Assembly (NCBI GenBank): GCA_036426205.1
Contig: CM071568.1
Span: 217,990,654-218,054,653 of the forward strand
Direction of reading: 5' to 3'
DNA: 64,000 nucleotides
Origin: Ascaphus truei
Taxonomy: Eukaryota; Chordata; Amphibia; Anura; Ascaphidae
A program made the position numbers and the translations under genes. How positions within the stretch are numbered: position 1 is the first letter of the stretch; every line of letters begins with the position of its first letter. Below, one piece after another: positions 11,781 through 23,235 of the stretch. The notes under the pieces were generated by a model. That model searched no databases. It had not been told where the DNA came from and saw only the letters and a list, made by a program, of their open reading frames with translations.

Positions 11781-13129
11781 TATCAATAAAAAGTATTAAA
11801 ATAATTTAATGTGCCGATTTTGCGCGAGAGGAGAGCAGCGGATCTCTCTCTGCTGCAAACAATCTCGCCCCACCGCATACAGTAGTATCATTTATGTATG
11901 TGAATTACAGTACTGTATGTGTACAGTACTGTATGTTAGGGCTTATAGGGGTTGTTGTTATACAGTATATATATATATATATATATTATACTGTGTATAA
12001 CAGTACTGTATATATATATAACTGCATTACAATTCATGAATTTATACCATCTGGTGGACACGCGAGCATTGCAGCCTCAGAGGTGAGGAGCGGCCGCATT
12101 CCAGGTATCTGCCAGGTACAAACTGGGCATTTGCTCGAAATAAAGTGTGTCGTAGCTGTAATATATATATGATATATAATATATGATATGTGTATAATAA
12201 TATATATATTTCTATTCATGTTATTAGTGTAGTGCCCATGAAATGAAGATGGAGGCAGAGGAGGCCGTTCATTCAGGCAGGGTAAGTAACATTTATTTAC
12301 TGTTATGTGGGCTGGGTAATGTTGCATTTTAAGCAAAGCGCTATTATCCCAGATTTGGATAATAGGAATGTTGCCCAATTATTCTGTATTATGTGTACTG
12401 TATGTGTTGGGGTGGGGGCGATGAAGTTTATTGGGGGAGAGGGGTGGATGAAGAAAAGTAGCTGTGCTGGCGGGGGGTGGTTTTGTATCTCGGTGCCAGT
12501 TGTGTGAGGTTGTGAATCCTCTAATTTCACGTAGCAATGGTAATGAAAGGGTAAACCTCCCGCAACCCTGGCCTATACTACCACCATGGAGCAACCTAAC
12601 CCATTTCACAACCCCCTACCCCCCAATAACATGGTTATCTAGCGGTAACCCATATTGCTTCTAGCATTTACCCGCCAATTGTTATGAAATAGTTGTTGTC
12701 TTTTTTTTTTTTAAATACATCAGTTCTATGAAGCATTTGGTCTCTGGAGCTTGTAACATAATTATTCTCAAGCCATTGTTTAAATTTCCCGCGTCACGTG
12801 AGCGGGACATTTAAATTTGTGAAGAGAGGTCCGTGAATGTCTCTATTTTACACCTTCTTTGCAATTTATACGATTAAAATATAAGTAAACGTATAGTTCC
12901 CACTTTGCACCTTATTTAGGATCATAGAACTATTGGATGATCAATACTTATTTTTTTGCTATTACGCACTCAAAAAAATTTTTTCGAATTTGATAATATC
13001 TCCTATCTTTTGGAAACGTGAGTGAATCAGGCAAAAACATACAGTACATTCAAGATCTAATATTATCTTCTAGCACGAGCAAGCTACCTGAGCCACAGAA
13101 CATTTACATGCTTTCTTTTACCGAATAGA

Positions 13130-13640
13130 TTTGGGCCCTAAGAGGAGATTCGAGGTTTTGATTTTAAAGCAGGCTGGGACTCTTATGTATCAAACTTTTG
13201 AGAAATTGGGAGCTTGACAAATTAATGTATCGGTATAGTAAGATTCACATCATCTCCTTTCATAATCTAAGACTGCTGAACAAAGAGTATTGATTGAATA
13301 AAACAACAAAAATACCACTAATAAAAATACGGAGCATTACTGGAGGTTGCTGTTGTATTCAGAACCAATGGATTAAAGATGGGAAGCCTTAGACATACTT
13401 TATTGATACCAATTTGATTCAAAAACTCAAGTTGGATCCTACCAGGAAGTTCTGGGGTGAATTTTGAGCTTCCTTTGGAGTAAGAGTAAGGTCCTATGTG
13501 TTCCGACTGGCAAGGATCTTGATTGTATGTTTTGTCCATGTCCATGTGATACCATCTTCCCTCATCTCCAAGATCCAATAAGTCACTAAACCACCCTCCA
13601 GGCGTAAGTCCCAGGTAGCTAGATTGGATCTTTGCGAGAT
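13130..13640 (+). pseudogene. decayed PLE reverse transcriptase, second copy
   Basis: Counterpart of the fragment at 4590-5055, carried in U'. It keeps the region encoding the GG(A)VV and LPK(I)H-like motifs but with more frame breaks than the U copy. Confidence 0.65.
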
Positions 13641-13964
13641 GGGATTACCAGATACAGTAGCGACAAACTTATTTCAAACTCGGCTCTAACATCCGCGGAA
13701 TTTCAGATCATCCCGGTTATGTGCGGTTGTGTACGTGTTTGCCCTGGAGTGTATTGCGTTATTTCGCGGCTGTGATTTAAAGCATTTTATTCCCGCTGTC
13801 TGCAATACTGCATGCCGTGTATACAAAAATCATGGGGCGTTTTGCGGAGATGTTGTCTTTGAAAGCCCGTCCCTGGCGAGAGTGGTTTGCAGCAGAGAGA
13901 ATCCGCTGCTCTCTCTCCGGCAACATCGGCACATTAAAATGATTTAATACATTTTTATTATAGT

Positions 13965-14205
13965 GTAGATGTGAGAGGGTCTCGGCGTGAACCGCACTGG
14001 TTCAGGTCCCGGGACCCTGTCCCCGAGATACAGCCCCTTTAGTGGTGCCGGTATCCTTGCTTGAAAGAGTCCCGATCACGAGACCGTGAATGTAAACAAA
14101 GCAGAGGGATACCGGCACCCCCTAAAGGGGCCTGTATCTCGGGAGCAGGGGTCCCCGGACCTAAACCACAGCGGTTCGCTCCGAGACCCTCTGCACATTA
14201 CAGTA
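13965..14205. repeat. compound hairpin module, copy 4
   Basis: Version of the 240-bp hairpin inside U'; the left half has several one-base deletions. Confidence 0.65.
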
Positions 14206-14518
14206 TGAATAAAACACATATAATAAACACTCGTTCCTTTACCTTAGCGGCTATGTGCTATGGTAAGAAGAATACATTTCTTTTTAATATATGTACAGTG
14301 AGCAGGGGGTTCCCTGAGCCACAAATCAAACACAGGGGCCCCCTGCTCCTGCTCAATATTATTAAAAATACAGAAATGCTGGCTTCATTACCATAGCGAT
14401 AGCCGCTAAGGCAATGAGGGGTTAACCCCGTGCCGCTTATTGTGGGTAGGCGGGGGGGTGGGGGAAGGGTGGTTATTTGGCCTTGGTGTGGTTAGGACTG
14501 CGGGGGTTGCGGGTGCAC

Positions 14519-14571
14519 TTAACCCCTTCACGACCGTAGCGTTAATACCGACTATGGTCATGAAGGGGTTA
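14519..14571. repeat. 53-bp palindrome, U'
   Basis: Copy of the palindrome at 5972-6024, with small indels. Confidence 0.75.
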
Positions 14572-15169
14572 AACCCATCCCGCTACCACACCCGAAAAGC
14601 CCTAAAAGCACCAGTGGGGCAATACCCCTTGCACACCACCCCCGTACCACAATAAAAAAAAATTCACACACAGCGCCCAAATATAGATAAATAAATATAA
14701 ATAAATAAAGTAATACATTGATATTAAATATATATATATTATCTATACACCCTATACATATATATATATATCTATATATATATATACAGCTGCGACACAC
14801 TTTATTCGAGCAAATGCCCAGTTTGTACCTGGCAGTACCTGGAATGCGCGCGGGGCCCCTCGCCTCACCTCGGAGGCTGCAATGCTTCGCGTTGTCCCAG
14901 ATGTATAAATTCATGAATTGTAATGCAGTTATATATTACAGTACTGTAATACACAGTATATATATATATATATATATCATACTGTATAACAACAACCCCT
15001 ATAAGCCCTAACATACAGTACTGTACACAACGTACTGTATATGCACATACATAAATGATACTACTGTATGCGGGGGGGCGAGATGTGTTTGCAGCAGAGA
15101 GAGATCCGCTGCTCTCTCTCGCGCAAAAACGGCACATAAAAATTATTTAAATACATATTTTATTGATAG

Positions 15170-15430
15170 TGTAGATGTGCAGGGGTGTCTCGGAGCTGAA
15201 CCGCAGTTGGTTTCAGGTCTGGGACCCCTGCTCCCCGAGATACAAGCCCCTTATGAGGGTGCCGGTATCCCTGCTTGGTTTAAAGTGGCCCGACACGTGA
15301 TCGCGCCTGTAAACCAAGCAGAGCAGAGGGATACCGGCACCCCCTAAAGGGGCCTTATCTCGGGGAGCAGGGGGTCCCCAGACCTATAAAACAGCGGTTT
15401 TCTGCTCGGAGACCCTCTGCACATGTACAG
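15170..15430. repeat. compound hairpin module, copy 5
   Basis: Arm R counterpart of 11520-11780. Confidence 0.7.
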
Positions 15431-15745
15431 TATAATAAAACGCATTTAAATGGATTATTTATAATGTCATTTATTTATTTATGATTTGATTATTATTAAT
15501 GTGCTGCGGCTGCAAGTCCAGAACTCACACCAAGGGCCAAACACCACCCCTCACCCCAAATAAAAAAATCCACGCACCACGCCAGCCTTCACCATTAATA
15601 ACTATAAATTAAAAAATTAAATATCATTACAGTGAAGAGAAATCAAAATTACTGTAATATATATACTGGAGCTATACTATACAGTATATATATATAATAA
15701 CAATCCCATACATATACCAGTCTACTGTGTATATATATCTAATAT

Positions 15746-15777
<32 letters not shown>

Positions 15778-16619
15778 ATATATATAGATATATACAGTAT
15801 ACAGTAATATACTGTACACACAGTGATGAACCAAATACACAATACATTAGAATGGTTATCAAAATCATACAGTCCTATAAATAACGCTTTCTATACAGAC
15901 AATAATAATAATCCATTTAATAATCCTAACTGATTTACAATTATAAACTAACATTCCAATCCACACAGTACATTGCATTTACATTGTATAAATGATGCAT
16001 AAAAAATATATGCACCATATACATTCTGCAAATGAAGACAATATAATTGCAAGCTACTCTACAAGATAAATACAAACATTCCAAACCAGTCAAACTATTT
16101 TAACCAATCAAGTAAACAAAAATCAAGTTAATCCTGTAAGTCCAACCAGAACACACAATTTAAAACCAAGCTAACCCTTACATACCAAGGATTACATCTA
16201 CCTAATTGTAAAAACATTTACATTATACACAGCTATTGCAATGTTACATGAACAATACAGCATTCCCGGTATCTTCCTGCCTTCAGTGGTAATCTGGTTA
16301 AAGCCCCCTCCCCCTAATGTTCTTGTTTAAACAGAGTACAATGAAGGGAGAGAGATTTTAAAGAAACTCCATTAGGGGGGAGGGGGCTTTAAACAGATGG
16401 CATGAAGGCAGAGAGATGTTTCTGTTACCAGTAAATCTCCCCTCCCTGCTGTCAGTGCAGTGTATGTAAATGTGGGGAGGGGGGGGACCCAATGTGCATA
16501 CTGTGAGGTCTAACAACCATCCACCCCTACCCACATTCGTTACCCCCCCCCCATCCTGCCATGGCCCCTCGCTTCTGCAAAACGACACAAAAATTAAAAC
16601 ATACAAAAGTAATGTCGCC

Positions 16620-16670
16620 TAACCCCTTAATCACCATAGCGGTATTAACCGCTACAGTCATGAAGGGTTA
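16620..16670. repeat. palindrome, arm R
   Basis: Inverted counterpart of 10282-10334. Confidence 0.75.
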
Positions 16671-19600
16671 CACCCACCCTCACCCACCACTCGGGATGCC
16701 TACATTACCTCCCACACTAACCCCCCCCCGTGAGGCATAACCACCAAGTCAGTACCCACAAGGAGCCTACCCACATACGTTGGGGAAACACCCCACCCCC
16801 AGTACCCACAATAAAAACAGTACAATGACCACAATAAACAGACATTATATTTATTAAATACATACCCACCCCTGTGCCCCCATATAATACAAGATTATCC
16901 TTTTACATACAGGGTCATAAAGCAGCCCCACGCTAGTCACCCGGTGGGCTGGCAGGGCACTGACAGACTACAGTTACCCAAGCAAGCCTTTTACACAGGG
17001 TTCTGGAGGCCTGCTGGTGGATCCTGCCAGCCCATGGCACCCAGGTGGTCTCTTTGGGTCACCGTGGGCCACAATTGGGTCTCACGGTAGGCCAAGGATT
17101 GTCTGGGAGCCCCGGGTCAAACCCACAGGTGTCTGCGGGGGCCTCGGGTGGTTCCCTCGGGGGTCTGGGGAACTCACGGGTGCTCACACGGTGTCCGCGG
17201 TGCCCCCACAGAAGTGGGAACCACCACATCATCATCCCCGCACTACGGGTCAGCGGTCCCCCACAGAAGGGGGACCACACATCTCATCCCCGAGACTACG
17301 GTCCGCGGTGCCCACAGAAGTGGGACCACACATCATCATCCCCGCATGTGTCACCCGTGGAACACCAGCCTGAACCCTTTGATACCGAGGGTACCCACAG
17401 GTGGTCTCCAGAGGCCCACGCAAAACCACGGAATCAACCCTGCATGTAAAAAAAAATAAACCGGCCTATACATTCAATAAACAACACCCTCCCCCCCAAC
17501 ACCTACAGTACAATAATGTGCAAATAACTATGACCAGATATGGATAATGAGATTAATTGCCCATTATTAAAAACATTAACTAGCATATACAAATAAATAA
17601 AGGACTACTGACTCATCAATACGAAGTTGTCCGTTTGCAAGCAAAACTCTTGTCTTGTCCACAAACATACATAGCAAATACAAAGCCAATTACATTGCAA
17701 TTACATTCAGATATCAATTAACCACTTAAACACCCTTATCAGATAATAACCGCAAAAAGTGATGTAAGGGGTTTACGTCACACAGGCCCGATACCCACCC
17801 TTCACCCATGAATTTGTACTCGTGGCTTCATCATGCAACTATATATATATACTGTATATATAGACAAGAGACAGAGAGGAAAGAGAGAGAGAGAGAGATG
17901 ATATACAGTATATATATATATACACACATTTATATACGCACCCATGAGTAAACCAATATACAGTACAAAATAAATGTAGAAGGGTTATCAAAAGCATTAC
18001 TGCCCTACCAACCAAGTAAACAAAAAATCAAAACGCCAATACATTGCATATTACATCAGTATCAATTAACCCCTTAACACACCTTACAGGTAATAACGCA
18101 AAGGTGATTAAGGGGTAATCCACAAGGCCCGATACCCACCCTCACCCTGAATGTGTATGTGGCTTCATCCAGTGCAACTAATAGTATATATATACTGTAT
18201 ATAATATCAGAGAGTAAAGAGAAAGAGAAGAGAGGCAAAGAAGCGAGAAGAATATACAGGTATATATATATATATTATACTATATCTAGATATATATATA
18301 TATAAGATAGATCTATATATATATATATATACATACACACACGTTATATACACACCCATGATAAACCATGATATATATATACAGAGAGACAGAGAGAAAG
18401 AGAGAGAGAGAGAGAGATATATACAGTATATATATATATATATATATACACACGTTATATACACACCCATGATAAACCAATATACAGTACAAATAAATGT
18501 AGAAGGGTTATCAAAAGCACTGTCCTACAACCAAACACTTCTCCATACATACAAACTAAATTAAAATCAATTTCCTTTAATATTTATAACTGATCTCTCA
18601 ATCTAAATCATCACTAAACCTCTGAAAAGCCATTTAAACAACTTACATTCCAATATAAATGATGCCTAAATATCTATGCACCATATACATTCTGCAAGTA
18701 AACAAAACTCAATTAGCAATCATTATTTACATCCCTAAACAATTCACACTAGATCCCGAACAATAAAACCATTAACAAATTCACGCCTAGAGCAGAACAA
18801 TTAAGCCTTTGAAAAAATATAAGTACCGACAAAAATACAACCTTTACAAACCAAGCCTATCCCTGACCTTCCTCAAACACACAATACAATACCAAGAAAT
18901 ACATCTATCTAATTTTAAAATACTTTAAACTCACAATAAAGCATACTGTAGCAGCATACACAAAATAATTTAAAACACATCTAATCCAGCTTTTAAAACA
19001 ACATCATTTCTTACCCTGTACTGTACTGTATGTATATATCTCTCTAGACATATATACATACATACATACAGTGGCAAGAAATGATATACCACAAAAAAAA
19101 AAAAATACACATGTTAAAAAACCTTTTGAAAAAATTAACAAGTTAAATAAAATACATTTCTTTACTGTAGTTCACTTACCATTACTTGCCCCCACCGACT
19201 CCCGTTGCGCAGCTTACTCACGAACCAATCCACAATCAGGAACCCATAAAATAATAAACCAGAAAATAATAAACATTAAACTAAAAATCCAAATCAATCC
19301 ACGGGTCTTCTATCTGTAATCCATCTTCATCTGTGTTCTTCTTCTATCTCCTTCCAGCGGGGCGGGGCGGGGTCTTCTCCCCGTCTGCGGCCACGCCCTG
19401 GTCTTCTTTCTTTCCCGGAGGTCCTTCCTCCACGGCGTCTAGCTTCAAAATGAGACGACATAGGCTTTTAAAGGCCTATGACGTCACATTTTGCGTCATG
19501 GTTCCCACGGTCCTGATTGGACCGTGAAAACCATGTGTTTTGGCCGACAAAAAAAAAATGATGACGTCACTTAAAGGGAATGAAAGCACAGCCAATCAGA

Positions 19601-20049
19601 ATGGCTTTGCTTCAATTGCCTTTAAGATGACGTCATGAAAAGGCACATGGCCGCCCTCACATGGTATGGTAACCAATCAGAGCGTATTAACTGCTACGGT
19701 CGTGAAGGGGTTAAGTGCACCCGCAACCCCCCCGCAAGTCCTAAACTCACACCAAGGGCCAAATACCCCCTTCACCCACCCCCGCTACCCACAATAAAGC
19801 GTGCACGGTGGGTTAACCCCTTCATTGCCTTAGCGGCTATCCGCTATGGTAATGAAGCAGCATTTCTGTATTTTTAATAATATTGAGCAGGAGCAGGGGG
19901 CCCCCTGAGTTTAGATTTCTGGCTCAGGGAACCCCCTGCTCACTGTACAATATTATTAAAAATACAGAAATGATTCTTCTTTACCATAGCGCATAGCCGC
20001 TAAGGTAAAGAACGAGTGTTTATTTAATATGTGTTTTATTTATACTGTA

Positions 20050-20310
20050 CATGTGCAGAGGGTCTCCGGAGCAGAACCGCTGTGGTTTTAGGTCCGGGGA
20101 CCCCCTGCTCCCCGAGATACAGGCCCCTTTAGGGGGTGCCGGTATCCCTCTGCTCTGCTTGGTTTACAGGCTGCGATCACGTGATCGGGCACTTTGAACA
20201 CAGAGAGATACCGGCACCTCATAAAGGGGTCTGTATCTCGGGGAGCAGGGGGTCCCCGGACCTGAAACCAGTGCGGTTCAGCTCCCGAGACCCCCTGCAC
20301 ATCTACACTA
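20050..20310. repeat. compound hairpin module, copy 6
   Basis: Arm R counterpart of 6690-6945. Confidence 0.75.
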
Positions 20311-20494
20311 TAAATAAAAATGTATTTAAAATCATTTTTAATGTGCCGATGTTTGCGCAGAGAGAGAGCAGCGGATCTCTCTCTGCTGCAAACACATCTC
20401 GCCCCCGCCGGCCCATAGTATCATTTATGTATGTGCATATACAGTACTGTATGTGTACAGTACTGTATGTTAGGGGTTATAGGGGTTGTTGTTA

Positions 20495-20531
<37 letters not shown>

Positions 20532-20785
20532 CTGTGTATATACAGTACTGTATATATATACTGCATTACAATTCATGAATTTATGCCATCTGGTGGACAC
20601 GCGAAGCATTGCAGCCTATTAAATCCTGATCATTATCATTTATCAGATCAGCCGCCCGTCAGCCAGGCATGAACCGTGGCTGGGAAGGAAAACGCAAAGC
20701 GGCTTGTCAGAGGTGAGGAGCGGCGCATTCCAGGTATCTGCCAGGTACAAACTGGTTATTTGCTCGAATAAAGTGTGTCGCAGCA

Positions 20786-20786
<1 letters not shown>

Positions 20787-20832
<46 letters not shown>
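20787..20832. repeat. (TA)n microsatellite at the outer end of arm R
   Basis: TA array marking the distal end of the inverted repeat. Confidence 0.9.
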
Positions 20833-20838
<6 letters not shown>

Positions 20839-21516
20839 ATATATCCCGTTTCATGGTTGCAGATTTTTGAGCTGGGGGCTGTACTTCCGGTTGATATCAC
20901 TATTTATAAGCTGTTGTATGTGATGTACCTTTACTCGCTTAATATGGGGTCAAAAGGCCATACCCTTTTCTCCCAGGTCACGTCTTGTGGTAAGTTATTT
21001 TCTGCACTAAGCAGAAGCATTCACCCCAATTTTTCACCTGCAGAAAACGGCCCCACACCCTTTTTTATGTTAGGGTATTGTGAGATTATTATAAAGAGAG
21101 GCTGCTTAGAGTTTGTATAAGATAAGGTTGTTGTTTATTGTAATACAACAAAATAAAAAGAAAACATGATAAGCAAAATATCAAAAATAAGCTAACAATC
21201 CGTATCTACCTATGCAGAGATTATTTACTTAGTATGCCTGTCATACTCACGAACCCAAAGGTATTATGATATGTCACGCCAGTCTCAGTAGGTCTCGTCT
21301 CAATGTGGCTTGCCACTCAGTTCTAATTTAACATGGCGCTATGCTAACCTTTTATTGTCCGTTTATCGTTCGTGTCGTAACTGGTGTACGTGTGGAAATA
21401 ACTTCTGACATACTGGCATTGCAGGGTGCCTGCAGTTCAACTAACTTCTTCTTTCTGCTAAATACCTGCCTCTTAGCGACATATGTTACAATAATACATC
21501 TTGGCTATTTCCTGGC
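20833..21516. other. non-coding, no gene seen
   Basis: No feature recognised; the open frames here are short and without known motifs. Confidence 0.45.
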
Positions 21517-23235
21517 ATTTCTGGTAACTGGAAAAGGATGTGTACCAAAGAAGGTACACTGAAGAATCCCCTTGCAGGCGCACCGCAGACCTTTATAGTA
21601 TAGACGGTCAGGGGTGGATGTAGTAAATAGTGTAGACTTTATTAAATAACTGTGTAGATGTGTAATTAAAACAGTATATAGTGCAATTCCATATACTAAA
21701 ATAAAAGATAGACAGTTACGTCTATACAACGCCGCCAAGCGTCTCGCTGAGCTCTTGGGCTCTGGTCAATGTAGTATCTTAACTACACAGGGTACCTATT
21801 GTCCTTCAAGTCACATGCTCCGTGGTAAAGGTAAGTATATGTGATCAGATATTGGGTTAATATACACGGTGCGATCACTAATGATAATTCCCCTTGGTCT
21901 CTACTTGAAGTGTAGAGTTGATAATGGAGTATGTGATCAAGGTAATATGTATTTGGACAGCTGTGTCTATGAACAGGGATATCATACACCTTGGACTGTG
22001 TTTTAATAGGACAGTTTGTCAAAGAATCAGTGTGCTGAAAACAGAGACTGATTCTCCAAGATCTGGAATTTTGTATTATATTGGTTCTAATATTGCCTGT
22101 AGACCGAGGTGGTGCTTAGTGACCCTGATTAGGTATTAAACCTGTCACGTATATATTCAAAGACATATAGTTATTGGTGCTCCTAAAATAGCTTTGTAGA
22201 GAGGGTAGTGTTATGTAAACAATTCTGCTTCCCTCGGTAACTCAAAACGTATTCACACTGTATCCATATAGCATACCCACGGAGTGTGTAGACCGCGCAT
22301 GCGTCGTACGCGGTACTCAGTATGTCCCTGAGATATTCTCGTGGACGTGGGCTGCGCATGCGCCGAAGCTGCGCTCTGTCCTGTCTGTTCCTGGCGGCTA
22401 GTTCAGAGGTATGTGGCGGGCACATAAAACACTAAGTATATTGTGCTAAGTTTGATGGTAGTATAGGACATTGATGTTTTTTATTGTCCAATGTTTAAAT
22501 ACCAAGAGGCCACACGCCAAAATCCTCGTGTGGTACGAGCTGCGCATGCGTCACAGACGGAGCTATTGGATGCTCTATAATACCCTAAGGGGTGCAGAAT
22601 GCGCATGCGCCAGAACGGGGCTATGCTAATGGTGTGCGGTATGTAAAAACAGTAATATGTGAAGTAGTTAAGGATACGATTGAAGCTGTATTGAGTAGGG
22701 TAAAGTTATTTCCACACGGCAGTAAAGCTGCTAGCTGTTGCGGTATTTTACAGGGAAAAATCACATACACTCTTGGCGAAGGTTGGTCAGCTGTCAGTAG
22801 CGCATGTATAGCGCGATGTGCTGTGGTGATTCGTGCACTTTGTCCAGAATAGGAGTGTAGATATAGCCCTGTGGAGGCGCTTACTGCATAAATTTACATA
22901 ATAGTGTAGATTGATAGTGGATGCTATCCAGAAAGCACGTACTGCCCTGCGGCAGTACTAACACCTCTTTAATTGGGTGTAACAATACAATACTGTTATG
23001 TAGGAGAGCTGGGTTCTCAGAGAGCTGCTAGAGATAGCTGACAGAGTTAGTTAAAAAGTCGGCAAAAGACCCTGACCGTCTATACTATAAAGGTCTGCGG
23101 TGCGCCTGTAAGGGGATTCTTCAGTGTACCTTCTTTGGTACACATCCTTTTCCATTTTGTACATCCCTAGGCAGCACGCTTTTACCAACAAGGGGTTAGA
23201 GCGAGGTTTTACTCTATAATATTTCTGGTAACTGG
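21517..23235 (+). mobile_element. 1.7-kb fold-back insertion with 15-bp TSD (element E)
   Basis: The 15-bp sequence ATTTCTGGTAACTGG flanks the insertion (21517-21531 and 23221-23235). An 82-bp inverted repeat begins right after the left duplication (21532-21613) and recurs at 23070-23151. A 69-bp tail (23152-23220) follows up to the right duplication. The interior is non-coding and carries four GCGCATGCG motifs. The TSD length and arm-plus-tail layout match the PLE-derived insertions at 48.1 and 60.1 kb, so I infer a non-autonomous PLE-like element. A DNA transposon with long TIRs is less likely because of the asymmetric tail. Confidence 0.65.
22295..22611. promoter_or_regulatory. cluster of four NRF-1-like palindromes
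   Basis: GCGCATGCG occurs at 22295-22303, 22354-22362, 22542-22550 and 22601-22609. Two copies extend to TGCGCATGCGCC, close to the NRF-1 (alpha-Pal) consensus. The sites sit in the middle of element E and may mark an internal CpG-type promoter. Confidence 0.45.

Larger units (their letters stand above)
6208..12165 (+). repeat. arm L of a giant inverted repeat
   Basis: This arm is matched in reverse complement by 14780-20800, with a symmetry axis near 13475. Corresponding landmarks are 6520/20470, 9540/17400, 10840/16120 and 12100/14840. The arm holds compound hairpins (6690-6945, 11520-11780), a GATTGG/CCAAT and TGACGTCA-rich block (7310-7560), a duplicated CT/TA-rich block (8480-8800 and 8940-9130), a 55-bp minisatellite (9588-9755), a palindrome (10282-10334) and a poly-purine fold-back (10551-10667). 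Open frames here are not conserved between arms, so I call no gene. Confidence 0.85.
12230..14720 (+). repeat. unit U', direct copy of U in the loop
   Basis: Direct copy of 3660-6180 lying between arms L and R. It differs from U mainly by scattered one-base indels, many in short homopolymers. It holds a second decayed PLE fragment (13130-13640), a compound hairpin (13965-14205) and a palindrome (14519-14571). Confidence 0.8.
14780..20800 (-). repeat. arm R of a giant inverted repeat
   Basis: Reverse complement of 6208-12165 along its whole length. It contains compound hairpins at 15170-15430 and 20050-20310, the inverted minisatellite (17190-17345), the inverted CCAAT/CRE block (19400-19690) and the palindrome (16620-16670). 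It ends in a long TA array (20787-20832) mirroring the TA array at 6180-6210. No gene is supported. Confidence 0.85.

Noticed and set aside
21517..23235. Element E as an ordinary cut-and-paste DNA transposon
   Set aside because: A 15-bp duplication and a 69-bp asymmetric tail outside the right arm do not fit the usual DNA transposon families, though this is not excluded.
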